A stretch of 64,000 bases of DNA from an uncultured delta proteobacterium (lineage in GTDB: Bacteria > Myxococcota_A > Polyangia > Polyangiales > Polyangiaceae). The translations under genes and the position numbers were made by a program. The DNA lies in contig CAIVJW010000219.1 of the NCBI GenBank assembly GCA_903906315.1, positions 1 to 64,000 on the forward strand. The letters run 5' to 3'. The notes under the pieces are model-generated. The model made no database searches. It was not told the DNA's origin and saw only the letters and a program-made list of their open reading frames with translations. Shown one piece after another: positions 1-9,522 of the stretch (within the stretch, counting starts at the first letter, position 1; every line of letters starts with the position of its first letter).

Positions 1-1
1 G

Positions 2-112
2 GCGAGGCAGGCCGACGGCAACGACGCGGAGGGACGGAGCGGCGCTGCGGGCCGCGCGAAGGCGGCCTCGCCCGCCAAGAAGGCGGAGCCGACGACTGCG
101 GCCGGCTTCTGA
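2..112 (+). CDS. C-terminal end of an unidentified Ala/Lys-rich protein (partial)
   Basis: An open frame enters from the left edge and stops at TGA 110-112. The 36 visible residues are rich in Ala, Gly, Arg and Lys (ending KKAEPTTAAGF) and look like a basic low-complexity tail. No domain is visible, so the product cannot be named. The 67 bases to the next gene hold no clear terminator. The frame choice rests only on being the one that is open to the edge and has protein-like composition. Confidence 0.4.
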   Translation, partial: ARQADGNDAEGRSGAAGRAKAASPAKKAEPTTAAGF

Positions 113-179
113 CCGCGAGCGTCGGGGGCGCTGCGCACCGCGCTTTCCAGCGCCCGCGCGGGCCTCTATCCTCGCGGTG

Positions 180-1949
180 ATGCGCCGTCGCCTGCTCCTG
201 GGCCTCGTTCCCTGCCTCCCGCTCTTCGCGCTCGCCGCGTCGTGCGCAGGCGGGGGCGACGAGCCGGTTTCCATCGGGCTCGTGCTGCGAGCGCCCGCGG
301 GGCTGCTCGCGCAGGCGACGGCCGTCAAGCTGAGCGTGTTCGACGCGAGCAAGGCGAAGTGCCTGCCCACGGGCCACGTGAGCGCGATCCCCGCCGGCGC
401 GCAGAGCTTCGCGCTGCAGAAGACGGGCTGCGCCGCAGGCGTGGGCTGGTGCAAGGAGATCGCCCTCGAGAAGGACGGCAGCAGCAAGATGTTCGCCGTC
501 CTCGCCAGCAACGCGGCGGGCACGCTCGCCGAGGGCTGCGCGGTCGCGACGATCAACCAGGACCCGCTGCAGGTCGACATCAAGGTGGAGCGCTACCTGT
601 CCCCTGCGTGCTGCGGCAACGGCAAGCTCGAGCCGACCGAGCAGTGCGACCCGGGAGCCTCGAACGACGGGGCGTGCCCCGGCATGACGGCGGACGCGGT
701 GTGCGCCGCCGACTGCACCTCCGTCGAGATCCCCGTCGATCGCCAGCCGAGCGACAAGCCGCCGGCCGCAGGGACCAAGTCGCAGCTCGCGATGGCGTTC
801 TGCCCGGGCGCCGCCGACAAGAAGCTCCAGAACGGGCTGCGCGCGGTCTTCGCCGACACGGCTGCCGGCACGAGCGGCGGCGGGGACGTCGCGATCCGCG
901 CGTTCGATCAGGGGCTGTTTCCGCTGAACGATCTCTCGCTCATCCTTCCGGAGCCGCACCCCGTGCCGCTGCTTTGCTCGGACGCGAAGGCGACGAAGGG
1001 ATCGGTCAACGCCCAGAAGGCGCCGTCGATCACGCCCATCGGGACCGACCTCGTCGCGGTCGTCTACCTGAGCGACGAGCTCACGGCCACGCACGACGAC
1101 GTGTTCATGAGCGTCCAGGGGATCGATGGTTGCGCGGAGAAGGCGCCCGTCCGCGTGAACGGCACCTCCGGCGCGTCGTCGCCCGACGTCGCGGCCGGGG
1201 GCCAGCCCGGCACGGGGCTCGTGGTGTGGACGCGCGCGGGGCAGGTGGTCGGGCGACTGATCGCAAGAACGACGGACCCCTCCGGAACGGCGACGCTGAC
1301 GCCGCAAGGCCCCGGCGACGTCGCGATCGCGGCGAACGGCGCGCAGGCTCACGTCGCGGGCTCGGCGAGCGGCTGGGTCGTCGTCTATCAGGGCGCTGGT
1401 AGCGGCGACGGGGACGGCATCTTCGTGCGCATGGTGTCGTCGGGCGGCATCGTGGGCCCGGAGGTGCGCGTCAACACGGTGACCGACGGTTTGCAGGAGC
1501 AGCCCGACGTCGCCATGCTCGGCGACGGGCGGTTCGTCATCGTGTGGCGGAGCGCAGGCGACGTCTGGGTCCAGCGGTTCGACGCCGCGGGCGCGGCGGC
1601 CCCGAGCGATCAGGACGCGCCGCTCAACACCGTCGTCGAGGGCGAACAGGCGCACCCGGTCGTGGCGGCGTCGGGCGACCTCGGCGCCTTCTACGCCGCC
1701 GCGTGGGAGACCGATCGGTCGGGCAACGGGGCGATCGCGGCGCGATTCGTCGGGGGCGACGCCGGCTTCGGGTTCAACAGCGTCTCGGGGCAGAACGACG
1801 AGTTCGAAGCGTCGGTTCCCGGCGTGAACGGCGCGCGGAAGCTGCCCGCCGTTGCGGTGGGCGGTGGCGGCTTCGTGGCGGTCGGATGGCAGGACGAGTC
1901 CGCCGCGCAGCCCGGGGTCGTGGTGCGACGCTTCCCGCTGCCGCTGTAA
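180..1949 (+). CDS. Secreted Cys-rich lipoprotein with DUF4215-like motif
   Basis: A 589-residue predicted lipoprotein. The N-terminus has an Arg-rich start, a hydrophobic stretch and a lipobox ending LAASC near residue 22, so it should be exported and lipidated. Around residues 140-170 lies a Cys-rich segment starting CCGNGKLEPTEQCDPG, the pattern of the DUF4215/Myxococcus Cys-rich repeat. The remaining 400 residues contain repeated short strands with Val-Val-W and DVA motifs, suggestive of a beta-propeller-like surface domain; this is inference. ATG 180 is preferred over GTG 177, which abuts it. No catalytic motif was seen. It is probably a cell-surface protein of unknown role. Confidence 0.75.
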   Translation: MRRRLLLGLVPCLPLFALAASCAGGGDEPVSIGLVLRAPAGLLAQATAVKLSVFDASKAKCLPTGHVSAIPAGAQSFALQKTGCAAGVGWCKEIALEKDGSSKMFAVLASNAAGTLAEGCAVATINQDPLQVDIKVERYLSPACCGNGKLEPTEQCDPGASNDGACPGMTADAVCAADCTSVEIPVDRQPSDKPPAAGTKSQLAMAFCPGAADKKLQNGLRAVFADTAAGTSGGGDVAIRAFDQGLFPLNDLSLILPEPHPVPLLCSDAKATKGSVNAQKAPSITPIGTDLVAVVYLSDELTATHDDVFMSVQGIDGCAEKAPVRVNGTSGASSPDVAAGGQPGTGLVVWTRAGQVVGRLIARTTDPSGTATLTPQGPGDVAIAANGAQAHVAGSASGWVVVYQGAGSGDGDGIFVRMVSSGGIVGPEVRVNTVTDGLQEQPDVAMLGDGRFVIVWRSAGDVWVQRFDAAGAAAPSDQDAPLNTVVEGEQAHPVVAASGDLGAFYAAAWETDRSGNGAIAARFVGGDAGFGFNSVSGQNDEFEASVPGVNGARKLPAVAVGGGGFVAVGWQDESAAQPGVVVRRFPLPL

Positions 1950-2096
1950 CCGACGGGGAGCACGCCCCGGCGCCCCGCCGAAGGGGCTTCGGGCGGCTTC
2001 GCTCCGCGCAGCGCTTCGTCGGTCACGACCGCATCGGACGGCGCTGGCGACCGGCGGACCGCGGGAGGCGCGACCGGCCGCGCCATCGCTCGAGCG

Positions 2097-2558
2097 TCAC
2101 GTTCCCGGGGGCGGTGTCGGCTCGTCGCGGAGGTAGGCGATCGAGTGGATGGCGTCGACCAGCAGCTCGCGGTCCTCGATCGCGAGATCATCGAAGCGGA
2201 TCCCCATGCCCGGGTTCGGCGTCTCGCGGACCGCGTCGATCCGGTTGACCCACTGCACGGTGCCGCGCACGACGAAGGGATCGCAGCCCTCGCGGGGGGC
2301 GAAGCGCAGCGTGAGCGCGGTGCCGACCGGCAACGGCTCGATCGTCCGCACGAAGATACCAAGCTCGGAGATGTTCGTGATGGCCGCGTAGAGGAACGTG
2401 TCCTCCGTCGCGCAGTCGACCGACCAGGTGACCTCGACGCGCTCGACGAAGCGGCGGCTCGAGCCTGGGGCGGAGGTGGGCGCGTCGTCCGCGCGATAGC
2501 CGCTCGGCAAGCTGCCGTCCGTGGCTCGGCCGGGAACGTCGCGTCCACGCGCGGTCAT
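2097..2558 (-). CDS. PilZ-domain protein
   Basis: A 153-residue protein whose core matches PilZ domains of the type abundant in myxobacteria. It has an Arg-rich entry (RRFVERVEVTW), a strand ending ITNISELGIFVRT that corresponds to the D/NxSxxG c-di-GMP motif, then the LPVGTALTLRF and GTVQWVN strands and a C-terminal helix. The NISELG form keeps Asn, Ser and Gly, so nucleotide binding is possible. The Pro/Ala-rich N-terminus looks disordered. ATG 2558 is chosen; an in-frame GTG at 2582 would add eight residues, but an AGGAG sequence lies between the two. It is convergent with the preceding lipoprotein gene. Its partner is unknown. Confidence 0.8.
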   Translation of the reverse strand: MTARGRDVPGRATDGSLPSGYRADDAPTSAPGSSRRFVERVEVTWSVDCATEDTFLYAAITNISELGIFVRTIEPLPVGTALTLRFAPREGCDPFVVRGTVQWVNRIDAVRETPNPGMGIRFDDLAIEDRELLVDAIHSIAYLRDEPTPPPGT

Positions 2559-2657
2559 GCGGACGGAGCTAACTCCTTTCACGACGGGCGTCGAGCGCGG
2601 GCCCTCTACGCTGGCGAATCGCCGCGGAGGCCCGGAACGGCCCCTCGGCGAGCGACG

Positions 2658-5225
2658 TCAGCGGACGCGGAGCATGCCGCCCATCACTCGGTTCTCGTGG
2701 TTCTCTCCGCGCGACACGCGCAGGCGCGTCTCGCCGCTGAAGAAGCCGAAGTAGACCCCGTAGTCGCCGGGGGTGAAGTTGGGCTCGAGCTGGAACTCGT
2801 GGTCGTCGACGACGACGTCGCCGACCTGCCAGTGGCCCATCGCGTACTTGCCCTCGAGCACCGAGTGGTCGCCGTTGTAGCGGCGCTGGAAGCCGTCGAT
2901 GTGCAGGAACGCCTTCCAGCTCCCGGTGACCGGCTTCACCACGCGGTAGTACGTGCGCATCTGGTAGGCGGTGAGGGGCACGACGCTGTCGACGACGCGG
3001 CCGGACTTGTCGGCGACGTCCCAGCCGAGGACCTCGAGCTGGTCCTCGAACGCCGCGTCGACCTGGTGCGTGAGCTGCGGGGCTTCGTCGAGCACGATCG
3101 ATGCGAGGGGGTTCTGGTTCCTGGCGTCGCCGAGCTGGCTCGAGACGAGCAAGATCTGGCTCGATCGGCCATCGAGGACGGGCACGTTGCCGAGGTGCTT
3201 GCGGCGGTGCTGCGAGTTCAAGCGCGGGAGGTCCTCGGCCCGGACGACGAGCCACCGGCGTTCGCCGGGGCGCTCGAGCAGCCAGTCGCTCGCGCGCTCG
3301 GGATCGGTGAACGAGGCGACTTCGGCGCCGTAGTAGTAGGCGGCGGCGCGCGTTCGCACGCCGAGGAGCGCGAGGGGCTCGCTGCCCGTCTTGAGGCGCG
3401 CGAAGGACTCGAAGACCTCTTTCGGCGAGAGCTGCGCGGCGAGCGCCGGGTGGTACCACGCGGCGAGCGTGCCGCCGCCGAGCAGCGCCGCCGCGAGCGT
3501 GAACGCGGCGCGGGGCAGCCGCGTGGCGCCCACGAGGGCGCGGAAGCCGTCGCGCACGAGCCAGAGCAGGACGGGCGCGACGGCGAGGGCGAGCGGCATC
3601 GCCCACCAGGCGTTGAGAGCGACGCCGTTCAGCTCGCGCGGGAGCTTCTCGACGGGCGCCCAGCCGACGCGACGGCCGACGAGCAGCATCGCGCCGAGGC
3701 CCACGAACGCGGCCTCCACGACGATCAGCACGAAGAGCAGGTTGCCCGACGCGATCTGCCCGAGCTCACGCGCACCCTCGAGGTAGTCCTCGCGGCGAGC
3801 CGCGAGCCACGCGCGGGCGCGATCGCGGATGCCACCGGCGTCGTCCGCAGGCTGCGCCTCGAACCACGAGAAGGCCGTCACGCCGGCGAACGAGACCAGG
3901 ACCAGCTGCATCGCCGTCTTGGCGGGCCCCTCGAACGACTTCGGGAACGTCGGCTTGTCGACCGAGAATACGGCGAAGGCCTTCTCCGGGAGCTGAACCA
4001 GATCGCGGTAGAGCACGAAGGCGAGCACCGCGCAGCCGAGGGCGAGCGCGCGGGACGGGGGCGCGCCTCGCTCTAGGTCGAGGACGGCGAGGGCCGCGAC
4101 GGCGGCGAGGAGACCGACGCCACAGAAGGGAACGGCGCCCGCGTAGGGGCCGAGCAGGGCGTGGACGCCGAAGGCGACGCCCGCGCCGACCACGAGCGCG
4201 ACGCGCAGCGCGGCCTCTCGATCGCGTGCCGAGGGAGGCGCCTCGACGGGCGCGCGGAGGAGCCGACCGAACGCGAAGGGCAGGAACGCGCTCCACGGGA
4301 AGAGCGCGTGCCCGAGCTGGCGGATCGTCAGGTCGAACGTCGCCTCGGTCGGGACCTTCTTCAGCAGCGCGACGCCGAGCGCGCGCGGCAGCGGCGCGTC
4401 GGGCGCGGTGCGGAACAGCACGCGCAGGCCGAGCGCGACGGCCACGACGCCGACCGCGAGCGCGAGACCGCCGACGGCATCGCGCACCACCGCGCCGGAC
4501 GGCGCCTGGTCGCGAGGCGCGTCGGCGAGCCGCAGCACGCCCCACGCGATGCCGACCGCGAGCGCCGGCGTCGCGACGCCCAGCAAGAGGCCGCGCGACA
4601 GGTAGCCGATGACGAGGCCGAGGAGGCCGATCGCGAGCCAAAGCGCGCGCGGTCCGAGCCCGACCGCGTCGTCGCCGGAGTCGTCGAACGCGGCGCCCGC
4701 GAGGCCGGCGAACGCCATCGTGACGCCCGCCATCGTCACGGCATCGCCGAGCATCGTGCGCGCTTGCATGAAGTAGAGCGGCATCGTGACGAGGGCGATC
4801 ACGCCGTAGAGGCCCGCCCGGCGATCGACGAGCCGCGCGAGCAACGCGTAAAGCGCGGCGGCGCCCAAGAAGGCGAAGACGGCGAGCGGCAGGCGGCCGG
4901 TCCAGTCGCGCAGCCCGAGGAGCCGGAACGAGAGCGCCATCGCGGTGAACGGCAGCTCGCCCATCTTGAGGTCGGTGAGCGTCGGCAGCGAGTTGACCGC
5001 GCCGGGCAGCTCGAGCCCACCGGCGCCGAGCTTCTGGACCGCGATGCGCCGGGCGAGGTCGGCCGTGTCGAGCTCGTACGGGTCCCACACGCCGCTCTTC
5101 GGGAGGAACGGGAACAGCACGAGCGCCGCGATCGCGAGCGCGAGCGCGCCGACCCAGCGCCCCCCCGCGACCTGCGCCGGCGCCTCGCTGCCCGCGCCGG
5201 AGCGCCCCTCGTCGTCGGCTGCCAT
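2658..5225 (-). CDS. GT39/ArnT-like integral membrane glycosyltransferase
   Basis: An 855-residue polytopic membrane protein. After a cytoplasmic tail and first membrane helix, residues 45-60 read VWDPYELDTADLARRIA, the acidic first periplasmic loop typical of lipid-linked sugar glycosyltransferases of the PMT/ArnT (GT39/GT83) group. About a dozen hydrophobic segments follow to residue 620, then a soluble periplasmic domain of about 230 residues with WLVV and beta-rich segments. It is expected to move a sugar from a polyprenyl-phosphate donor to an envelope acceptor; the acceptor is unknown. Start ATG 5225 is chosen because the first membrane segment follows shortly after; the open frame continues upstream as low-complexity shadow. 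It is divergent from asd. Confidence 0.82.
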   Translation of the reverse strand: MAADDEGRSGAGSEAPAQVAGGRWVGALALAIAALVLFPFLPKSGVWDPYELDTADLARRIAVQKLGAGGLELPGAVNSLPTLTDLKMGELPFTAMALSFRLLGLRDWTGRLPLAVFAFLGAAALYALLARLVDRRAGLYGVIALVTMPLYFMQARTMLGDAVTMAGVTMAFAGLAGAAFDDSGDDAVGLGPRALWLAIGLLGLVIGYLSRGLLLGVATPALAVGIAWGVLRLADAPRDQAPSGAVVRDAVGGLALAVGVVAVALGLRVLFRTAPDAPLPRALGVALLKKVPTEATFDLTIRQLGHALFPWSAFLPFAFGRLLRAPVEAPPSARDREAALRVALVVGAGVAFGVHALLGPYAGAVPFCGVGLLAAVAALAVLDLERGAPPSRALALGCAVLAFVLYRDLVQLPEKAFAVFSVDKPTFPKSFEGPAKTAMQLVLVSFAGVTAFSWFEAQPADDAGGIRDRARAWLAARREDYLEGARELGQIASGNLLFVLIVVEAAFVGLGAMLLVGRRVGWAPVEKLPRELNGVALNAWWAMPLALAVAPVLLWLVRDGFRALVGATRLPRAAFTLAAALLGGGTLAAWYHPALAAQLSPKEVFESFARLKTGSEPLALLGVRTRAAAYYYGAEVASFTDPERASDWLLERPGERRWLVVRAEDLPRLNSQHRRKHLGNVPVLDGRSSQILLVSSQLGDARNQNPLASIVLDEAPQLTHQVDAAFEDQLEVLGWDVADKSGRVVDSVVPLTAYQMRTYYRVVKPVTGSWKAFLHIDGFQRRYNGDHSVLEGKYAMGHWQVGDVVVDDHEFQLEPNFTPGDYGVYFGFFSGETRLRVSRGENHENRVMGGMLRVR

Positions 5226-5444
5226 TGCGGGCGTCTTTACCGCGCTGCCGAGGCGATGGCCACGGCGGAGCGCGGCCCCGAGGCGCGCTGCGGCGAGGCC
5301 GCGCTCGCGCGCAACGCGCGGGACGTCGCGCCCGGCCGCCGCAGCGTCGAGGCCCACGCAGGTCACCCCGCCGGCCGGCCGCGCGCCTCGCGGGCGCCGC
5401 CGAAAGATGGCGCCGCGGAGCCCTTCGGCTAGAAAAGGGATCCC

Positions 5445-6557
5445 ATGAAGCGAGTCGGGCTCGTCGGTTGGCGCGGGATGGTGGGATCGGTCCTCATGGA
5501 CCGCATGCGGGCGGAGCGGGACTTCGACCTGTTCGAGCCGGTGTTCTTCTCGACCTCGCAGGTCGGCGGCGTCGGGCCCGACGTGGGCGGCGGACCGCGC
5601 CCGCTGCTCGATGGGCGCGACGTCGACGCGCTCCGCGCCATGGACGCGGTCGTTTCGTGCCAGGGCGGCGACTACACCACGGAGATCCACCCTCGCCTGC
5701 GGTCCGCAGGCTGGTCGGGGCACTGGATCGACGCGGCGTCGACGCTGCGCATGAAGAGCGACGCGATCATCGTGCTCGACCCGGTCAACCTCGGCGTCAT
5801 CCGCGACGGCCTGCGCCGCGGCGTGCGCGATCTCATCGGCGGCAACTGCACCGTTTCGCTCATGCTGATGGGCCTCGGCGCGCTGTTCGAGCGCGGGCTC
5901 GTCGAGTGGATGACGGCCATGACGTACCAGGCCGCATCGGGCGCTGGCGCCCAGAACATGCGGGAGCTGCTCGTGCAGATGGGCCGCGCGCACAGCGCCG
6001 CCGCGGGCCTCCTCGCCGATCCCGCGTCGGCGATCCTCGACATCGACCTCGACGTGACCGCCGCGCTGCGCGACCCGGCCTTTCCGACGGCGCAGTTCGG
6101 CGTGCCGCTCGCCGGCAGCCTGATCCCCTGGATCGACAAGGACCTCGGCAACGGCCAGAGCCGCGAAGAGTGGAAGGGCCAGGCCGAAGCCAACAAGATC
6201 CTCGGGCGCGAGGCCGATCCGGTGCCGGTCGATGGCCTGTGCGTGCGCGTCGGCGCGATGCGGTGCCACAGCCAGGCGCTCACCATCAAGCTCGCGAGGA
6301 GCGTTCCGGTGGACGAGATCGAGGGGATGCTCGCGGCCGCGCACCCGTGGGTGAAGGTCGTCCCCAACCGCCGCGAGGACACGCTGCGCGAGCTCACGCC
6401 CACCGCGGTCTCGGGCTCGCTGACCGTGCCGGTCGGGCGCCTGCGCAAGCTCTCGATGGGCGACGAATACCTCGCGGCGTTCACCGTCGGCGATCAGCTG
6501 CTCTGGGGCGCCGCCGAGCCGCTCCGGCGCGTGCTGCGCATCGTGATCGAAGGCTGA
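5445..6557 (+). CDS. asd: Aspartate-semialdehyde dehydrogenase
   Basis: A 370-residue Asd of the long proteobacterial type (E. coli-like, about 367 residues). It makes aspartate semialdehyde from aspartyl phosphate with NADPH, feeding lysine/diaminopimelate, threonine and methionine synthesis. The N-terminal NADP fold begins [12 protein letters not shown]. The catalytic cysteine is Cys135 in GGNCTVSLM, and the acid-base histidine is His275 in [10 protein letters not shown]. Length and motif positions agree with the family. ATG 5445 follows a 219-base region shared with the divergent glycosyltransferase gene. No other lysine-pathway gene is adjacent. Confidence 0.96.
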   Translation: MKRVGLVGWRGMVGSVLMDRMRAERDFDLFEPVFFSTSQVGGVGPDVGGGPRPLLDGRDVDALRAMDAVVSCQGGDYTTEIHPRLRSAGWSGHWIDAASTLRMKSDAIIVLDPVNLGVIRDGLRRGVRDLIGGNCTVSLMLMGLGALFERGLVEWMTAMTYQAASGAGAQNMRELLVQMGRAHSAAAGLLADPASAILDIDLDVTAALRDPAFPTAQFGVPLAGSLIPWIDKDLGNGQSREEWKGQAEANKILGREADPVPVDGLCVRVGAMRCHSQALTIKLARSVPVDEIEGMLAAAHPWVKVVPNRREDTLRELTPTAVSGSLTVPVGRLRKLSMGDEYLAAFTVGDQLLWGAAEPLRRVLRIVIEG

Positions 6558-6641
6558 GCGGCCGGGCGGCGGCAGCGCCGTTCGGGGGCGCGAGCTCGGG
6601 GAATGGCACGGTCGCGGCCGGACCGAGCGGCTCGTCGGTCG

Positions 6642-7655
6642 CTACGTCGGCCGGCGGGGAGGCGCCGCCGAGCGGGGCGCGACCGACTTGGGCGCGTGAC
6701 GCGCGAACCGCTCGAGGCGCTCGCGATCGAGGGGATCGAGCTCGCCGAGCTCGACACCGCACGCGATCTCGCCGACGCCGCGGACGATGCGCCGGACGAC
6801 CCCCGCGCAGCAGACCGGGGCCTCGCCGGGGAGACGGATCTCGACGGCCGCGAACGGCGTCCCCTGGGCGAGATCGGCGTCCGCGGTCGGCTCCATCTCG
6901 AACAGCAGACCGCCCGCGCTGACGTCGAGCAGGCGGCGAACGCGGGCGCGCGCCGGATCGCGGGCGACGACCACGACCGACCCGGCCGGGACGACGGCGC
7001 GCTGATGCCTGCGCTTTCCGAGCAGCTCGCGCTCGCGACGCGCGACGGCGCGGAACAGGCGCTCTCGCGCGGCCTCGTTCTTCGGGATGAGCTCGATGCC
7101 GACGCGCGCGTGCTGGGCCGCTTCGCCGCCGATCGGGCGCACGTAGCGAATGATGCAGGGGGCGACGACGACGTCCTCGCCAGGGAGGCGCACCTGCACG
7201 TTCTCCAGCCGCATCCCAGGCCGCAAGTCGCCGTCCGTCGAGCGATCGATCGTCGCGCCCACACCGCCACCGCTGACGTCGACGAGCGTGAGGAGCCGCG
7301 TCCTGCCCTCCTCGACGATCACGATCTCGCTGCCGGGCTCCGTCGGCACGCGGTAGTACTCGCGCCGCTGCAGCCGCGTGACCAGCGCGGGGGGCGACAG
7401 CCGCAGGAGTCGGCCGCCCCGCCCGCCGCCGCTCGCGGGGACCACATCGGTGGAGATCGTGAGCGGCACGCCGTCCACCACGCACTCGAGCTCGACCTCG
7501 CGGACCTGCGAGAACCGCTCCGGCCCGCGGCGATCGACGTCCAGATCGACCAGGAGCTCGCCGTCGGTCGTCACGTCGCGCAGGACGCCGCGAGCGAGCG
7601 GCTGACCATCGCCATAGATGAGCACGCGAGCGCGCCGCATCGCCGCCGTCTGCAT
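6642..7655 (-). CDS. YcgR-like protein with two PilZ domains
   Basis: A 337-residue protein with an N-terminal beta-barrel-like segment (residues 1-95) followed by two tandem PilZ domains. The first has RREYYR (RxxxR) and DVSGGG (DxSxxG) motifs; the second has RRHQR and DVSAGG. Both c-di-GMP signatures are therefore complete, so it should bind the messenger at two sites. The N-terminal part resembles the YcgR-N/PilZN module, which suggests a flagellum- or motility-type effector, though the target is unknown. ATG 7655 is preferred; GTG 7676 is in frame seven codons upstream. It is convergent with asd and divergent from era. Confidence 0.82.
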   Translation of the reverse strand: MQTAAMRRARVLIYGDGQPLARGVLRDVTTDGELLVDLDVDRRGPERFSQVREVELECVVDGVPLTISTDVVPASGGGRGGRLLRLSPPALVTRLQRREYYRVPTEPGSEIVIVEEGRTRLLTLVDVSGGGVGATIDRSTDGDLRPGMRLENVQVRLPGEDVVVAPCIIRYVRPIGGEAAQHARVGIELIPKNEAARERLFRAVARRERELLGKRRHQRAVVPAGSVVVVARDPARARVRRLLDVSAGGLLFEMEPTADADLAQGTPFAAVEIRLPGEAPVCCAGVVRRIVRGVGEIACGVELGELDPLDRERLERFARHAPKSVAPRSAAPPRRPT

Positions 7656-7830
7656 CAGCGGGCCGACCTCGCTCACCAAAACCGTCGCTTTCGCCCCGAA
7701 CACGCGGCGCGGAGTGTACCGGACTTGGGCTCCAATTCGCCACCCTGCCGCGCGCCAAACGCGTCTTCGCGACCCTGACCGGCGGCCCGCGCGGTTGTGG
7801 CCCTGGCATCCGTCTGCTATCCGCCGCGCC

Positions 7831-9522
7831 ATGAGCACGCGATCCGGAGCCAAGGGACCGCGCCGCCCGCCGAAGACCGGCGGAGGTGGCGCACCGCACG
7901 AGCGCGAGGCCGCGACCGGGCCGAAAGCGCCGCGCAGCAGGCCCGGCGAAGCGCGCAGGAAGGGCGCGAAGCCCGCTGCGGCGGGGGCCTCCGAACGGCG
8001 CGGGAGCGCGGCGGAGCGACGCCAGGGTCCGCGCGACGCGAAGCGGCCCCCGGTGGCGGCGTCGAGCGGGACGCGGAAGGAGGGACGGGACGGCAAGGAA
8101 ACGAGTGGTCGCGAGGAGCGCAGCACACCGGCGCGACCGCCGCGCGGGGAACGCGATCGACCCGGGCTCACGCGCGGCGAGCGTGCGCAGCCGACTCGCG
8201 GCGAGCGTGCGCAGCCGACTCGCGGCGAGCGACCGGGGAAGCCAGGGCCGCAGGCGGCCGCCGCCGCGAAGCCGTCGACGCCGCCGGCCGCAGGCCCGAA
8301 GCAGCCGCCGCCCCCGCCGCGGCCCAAGCCCAAGAAGGAGCCGAGGCCCCTGCCCTCTGGCCCGCCTCGCACCGGATCGGTCGCGCTCATCGGTCGTCCG
8401 AACGTCGGCAAGTCGACGCTGCTCAACGCGGCGCTCGGGCAGCCCCTCGCGGCCGTGTCGCACACGCCGCAGACGACGCGCACCGCGCTGCTCGGCGTGC
8501 TGCACCATGGGTCCGCAGAGATCGCGCTGCTCGACACGCCCGGCCTGCACCGGCCGCGGACCGAGCTCGGCCGCGTGATGAACGAGGCCGCGCGCGAGGC
8601 GACGCGGGGCGCCGACGTCGTCGTGTTCGTCGCCGAGATCCCGAAGACCGAGATCCTCGAGCGCGCCGCCGAGCGCGCGACGAGCGCCGCCCCCGCGCGC
8701 GTTCACCCGGGCGACGTGACGCTGCTCGCCGACCTGCCGAAGGGCGTGCCGGCGATCCTCGTCCTCAACAAGGTCGACCGCGTCCGCAACAAGGGCCTCA
8801 TCCTGCCCACGCTGATCGCCTTCCAGGGCCTCCACGACTTCGCGGCGATCGTGCCGATCTCCGCGCTGCGCGAGGACGGCGTAGCGATGGTGCTCGACGA
8901 GATCGCCAAGGTGCTGCCCGAGGGCGCCTGGCGCTACGGCGAGGACGACGTCACCGACAAGCCGGTGCGCTTCTTCGCCGCCGAGTACGTGCGCGAGCAG
9001 ATCCTGCGCGCGACGCAGGACGAGGTGCCGCACGCGACGGCGGTCGGCATCGAGCAGTTCGTCGAGCCGGCCGGCCGCGGCGCCGTGCAGATCGATGCGA
9101 CGATCCACGTCGAGCGGCACGGGCAGAAGAAGATCCTGGTCGGCGCGGGCGGCGCGATGCTCAAGCGCGTCGGCACCGCGGCGCGCCTGCGGATCGAGGA
9201 GCTCGTCGGCCGCAAGGTCAACCTCAAGCTCTGGGTGCGCGTGACGACGAACTGGCGCGACTCGGCGAGGCAGATCGAGGAGCTCGGCTACGGAGTGACC
9301 TCGGTCGACGCGCCCGACGTGATGCTGCTCGCCGAGCTCGACGCCGAGGGCGAAGGCGACGCCGAGGGCGATGACGACACGACGCCCGGCGCCGCGACCC
9401 CGAGACCGGCGACCGCCGACCTCGACGCGGACGACGAAGACGACGACCTCGACGACGAGGACGGCGAAGACGCAGATGATGACGACCTCGGCGACGACGA
9501 GGACGCGGAGGACGAACAATGA
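7831..9522 (+). CDS. era: Era-family GTPase with long basic N-tail and acidic C-tail
   Basis: A 563-residue Era, nearly twice the usual 300. Residues 1-180 are a Lys/Arg/Pro/Ala-rich, probably disordered extension with an internal octapeptide repeat. The GTPase domain follows with GRPNVGKST (G1), TPQTTRT (G2), DTPGLH (G3) and NKVD (G4), then the KH RNA-binding domain with the conserved QKKILVGAGG segment. The last 55 residues are almost entirely Asp/Glu. Era helps mature 16S rRNA and assemble the 30S subunit. Its stop overlaps the start of der (ATGA), so the two are translationally coupled. ATG 7831 is the only start close to the coding composition. The tails are the oddity. Confidence 0.92.
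   Translation: MSTRSGAKGPRRPPKTGGGGAPHEREAATGPKAPRSRPGEARRKGAKPAAAGASERRGSAAERRQGPRDAKRPPVAASSGTRKEGRDGKETSGREERSTPARPPRGERDRPGLTRGERAQPTRGERAQPTRGERPGKPGPQAAAAAKPSTPPAAGPKQPPPPPRPKPKKEPRPLPSGPPRTGSVALIGRPNVGKSTLLNAALGQPLAAVSHTPQTTRTALLGVLHHGSAEIALLDTPGLHRPRTELGRVMNEAAREATRGADVVVFVAEIPKTEILERAAERATSAAPARVHPGDVTLLADLPKGVPAILVLNKVDRVRNKGLILPTLIAFQGLHDFAAIVPISALREDGVAMVLDEIAKVLPEGAWRYGEDDVTDKPVRFFAAEYVREQILRATQDEVPHATAVGIEQFVEPAGRGAVQIDATIHVERHGQKKILVGAGGAMLKRVGTAARLRIEELVGRKVNLKLWVRVTTNWRDSARQIEELGYGVTSVDAPDVMLLAELDAEGEGDAEGDDDTTPGAATPRPATADLDADDEDDDLDDEDGEDADDDDLGDDEDAEDEQ
8173..8231 (+). repeat. 24-bp tandem repeat inside era
   Basis: Two perfect copies of a 24-base unit (8173-8196 and 8197-8220) and an 11-base partial third copy. 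It encodes TRGERAQP repeated in the basic N-terminal tail of the Era protein. The unit length is a multiple of three, so copy-number change would keep the frame. Confidence 0.9.

Noticed and set aside
2145-4076. 643-aa + strand open frame rich in Arg, Glu, Ala, Val and Asp over the PilZ and glycosyltransferase genes
   Set aside because: It is the shadow of the GC-rich minus-strand genes, with no motif, signal or ribosome site; the minus genes show recognised domains.
6481-9519. 1012-aa minus open frame across era
   Set aside because: It is antisense to the clearly recognised Era GTPase and PilZ genes and shows only low-complexity Arg/Val content.
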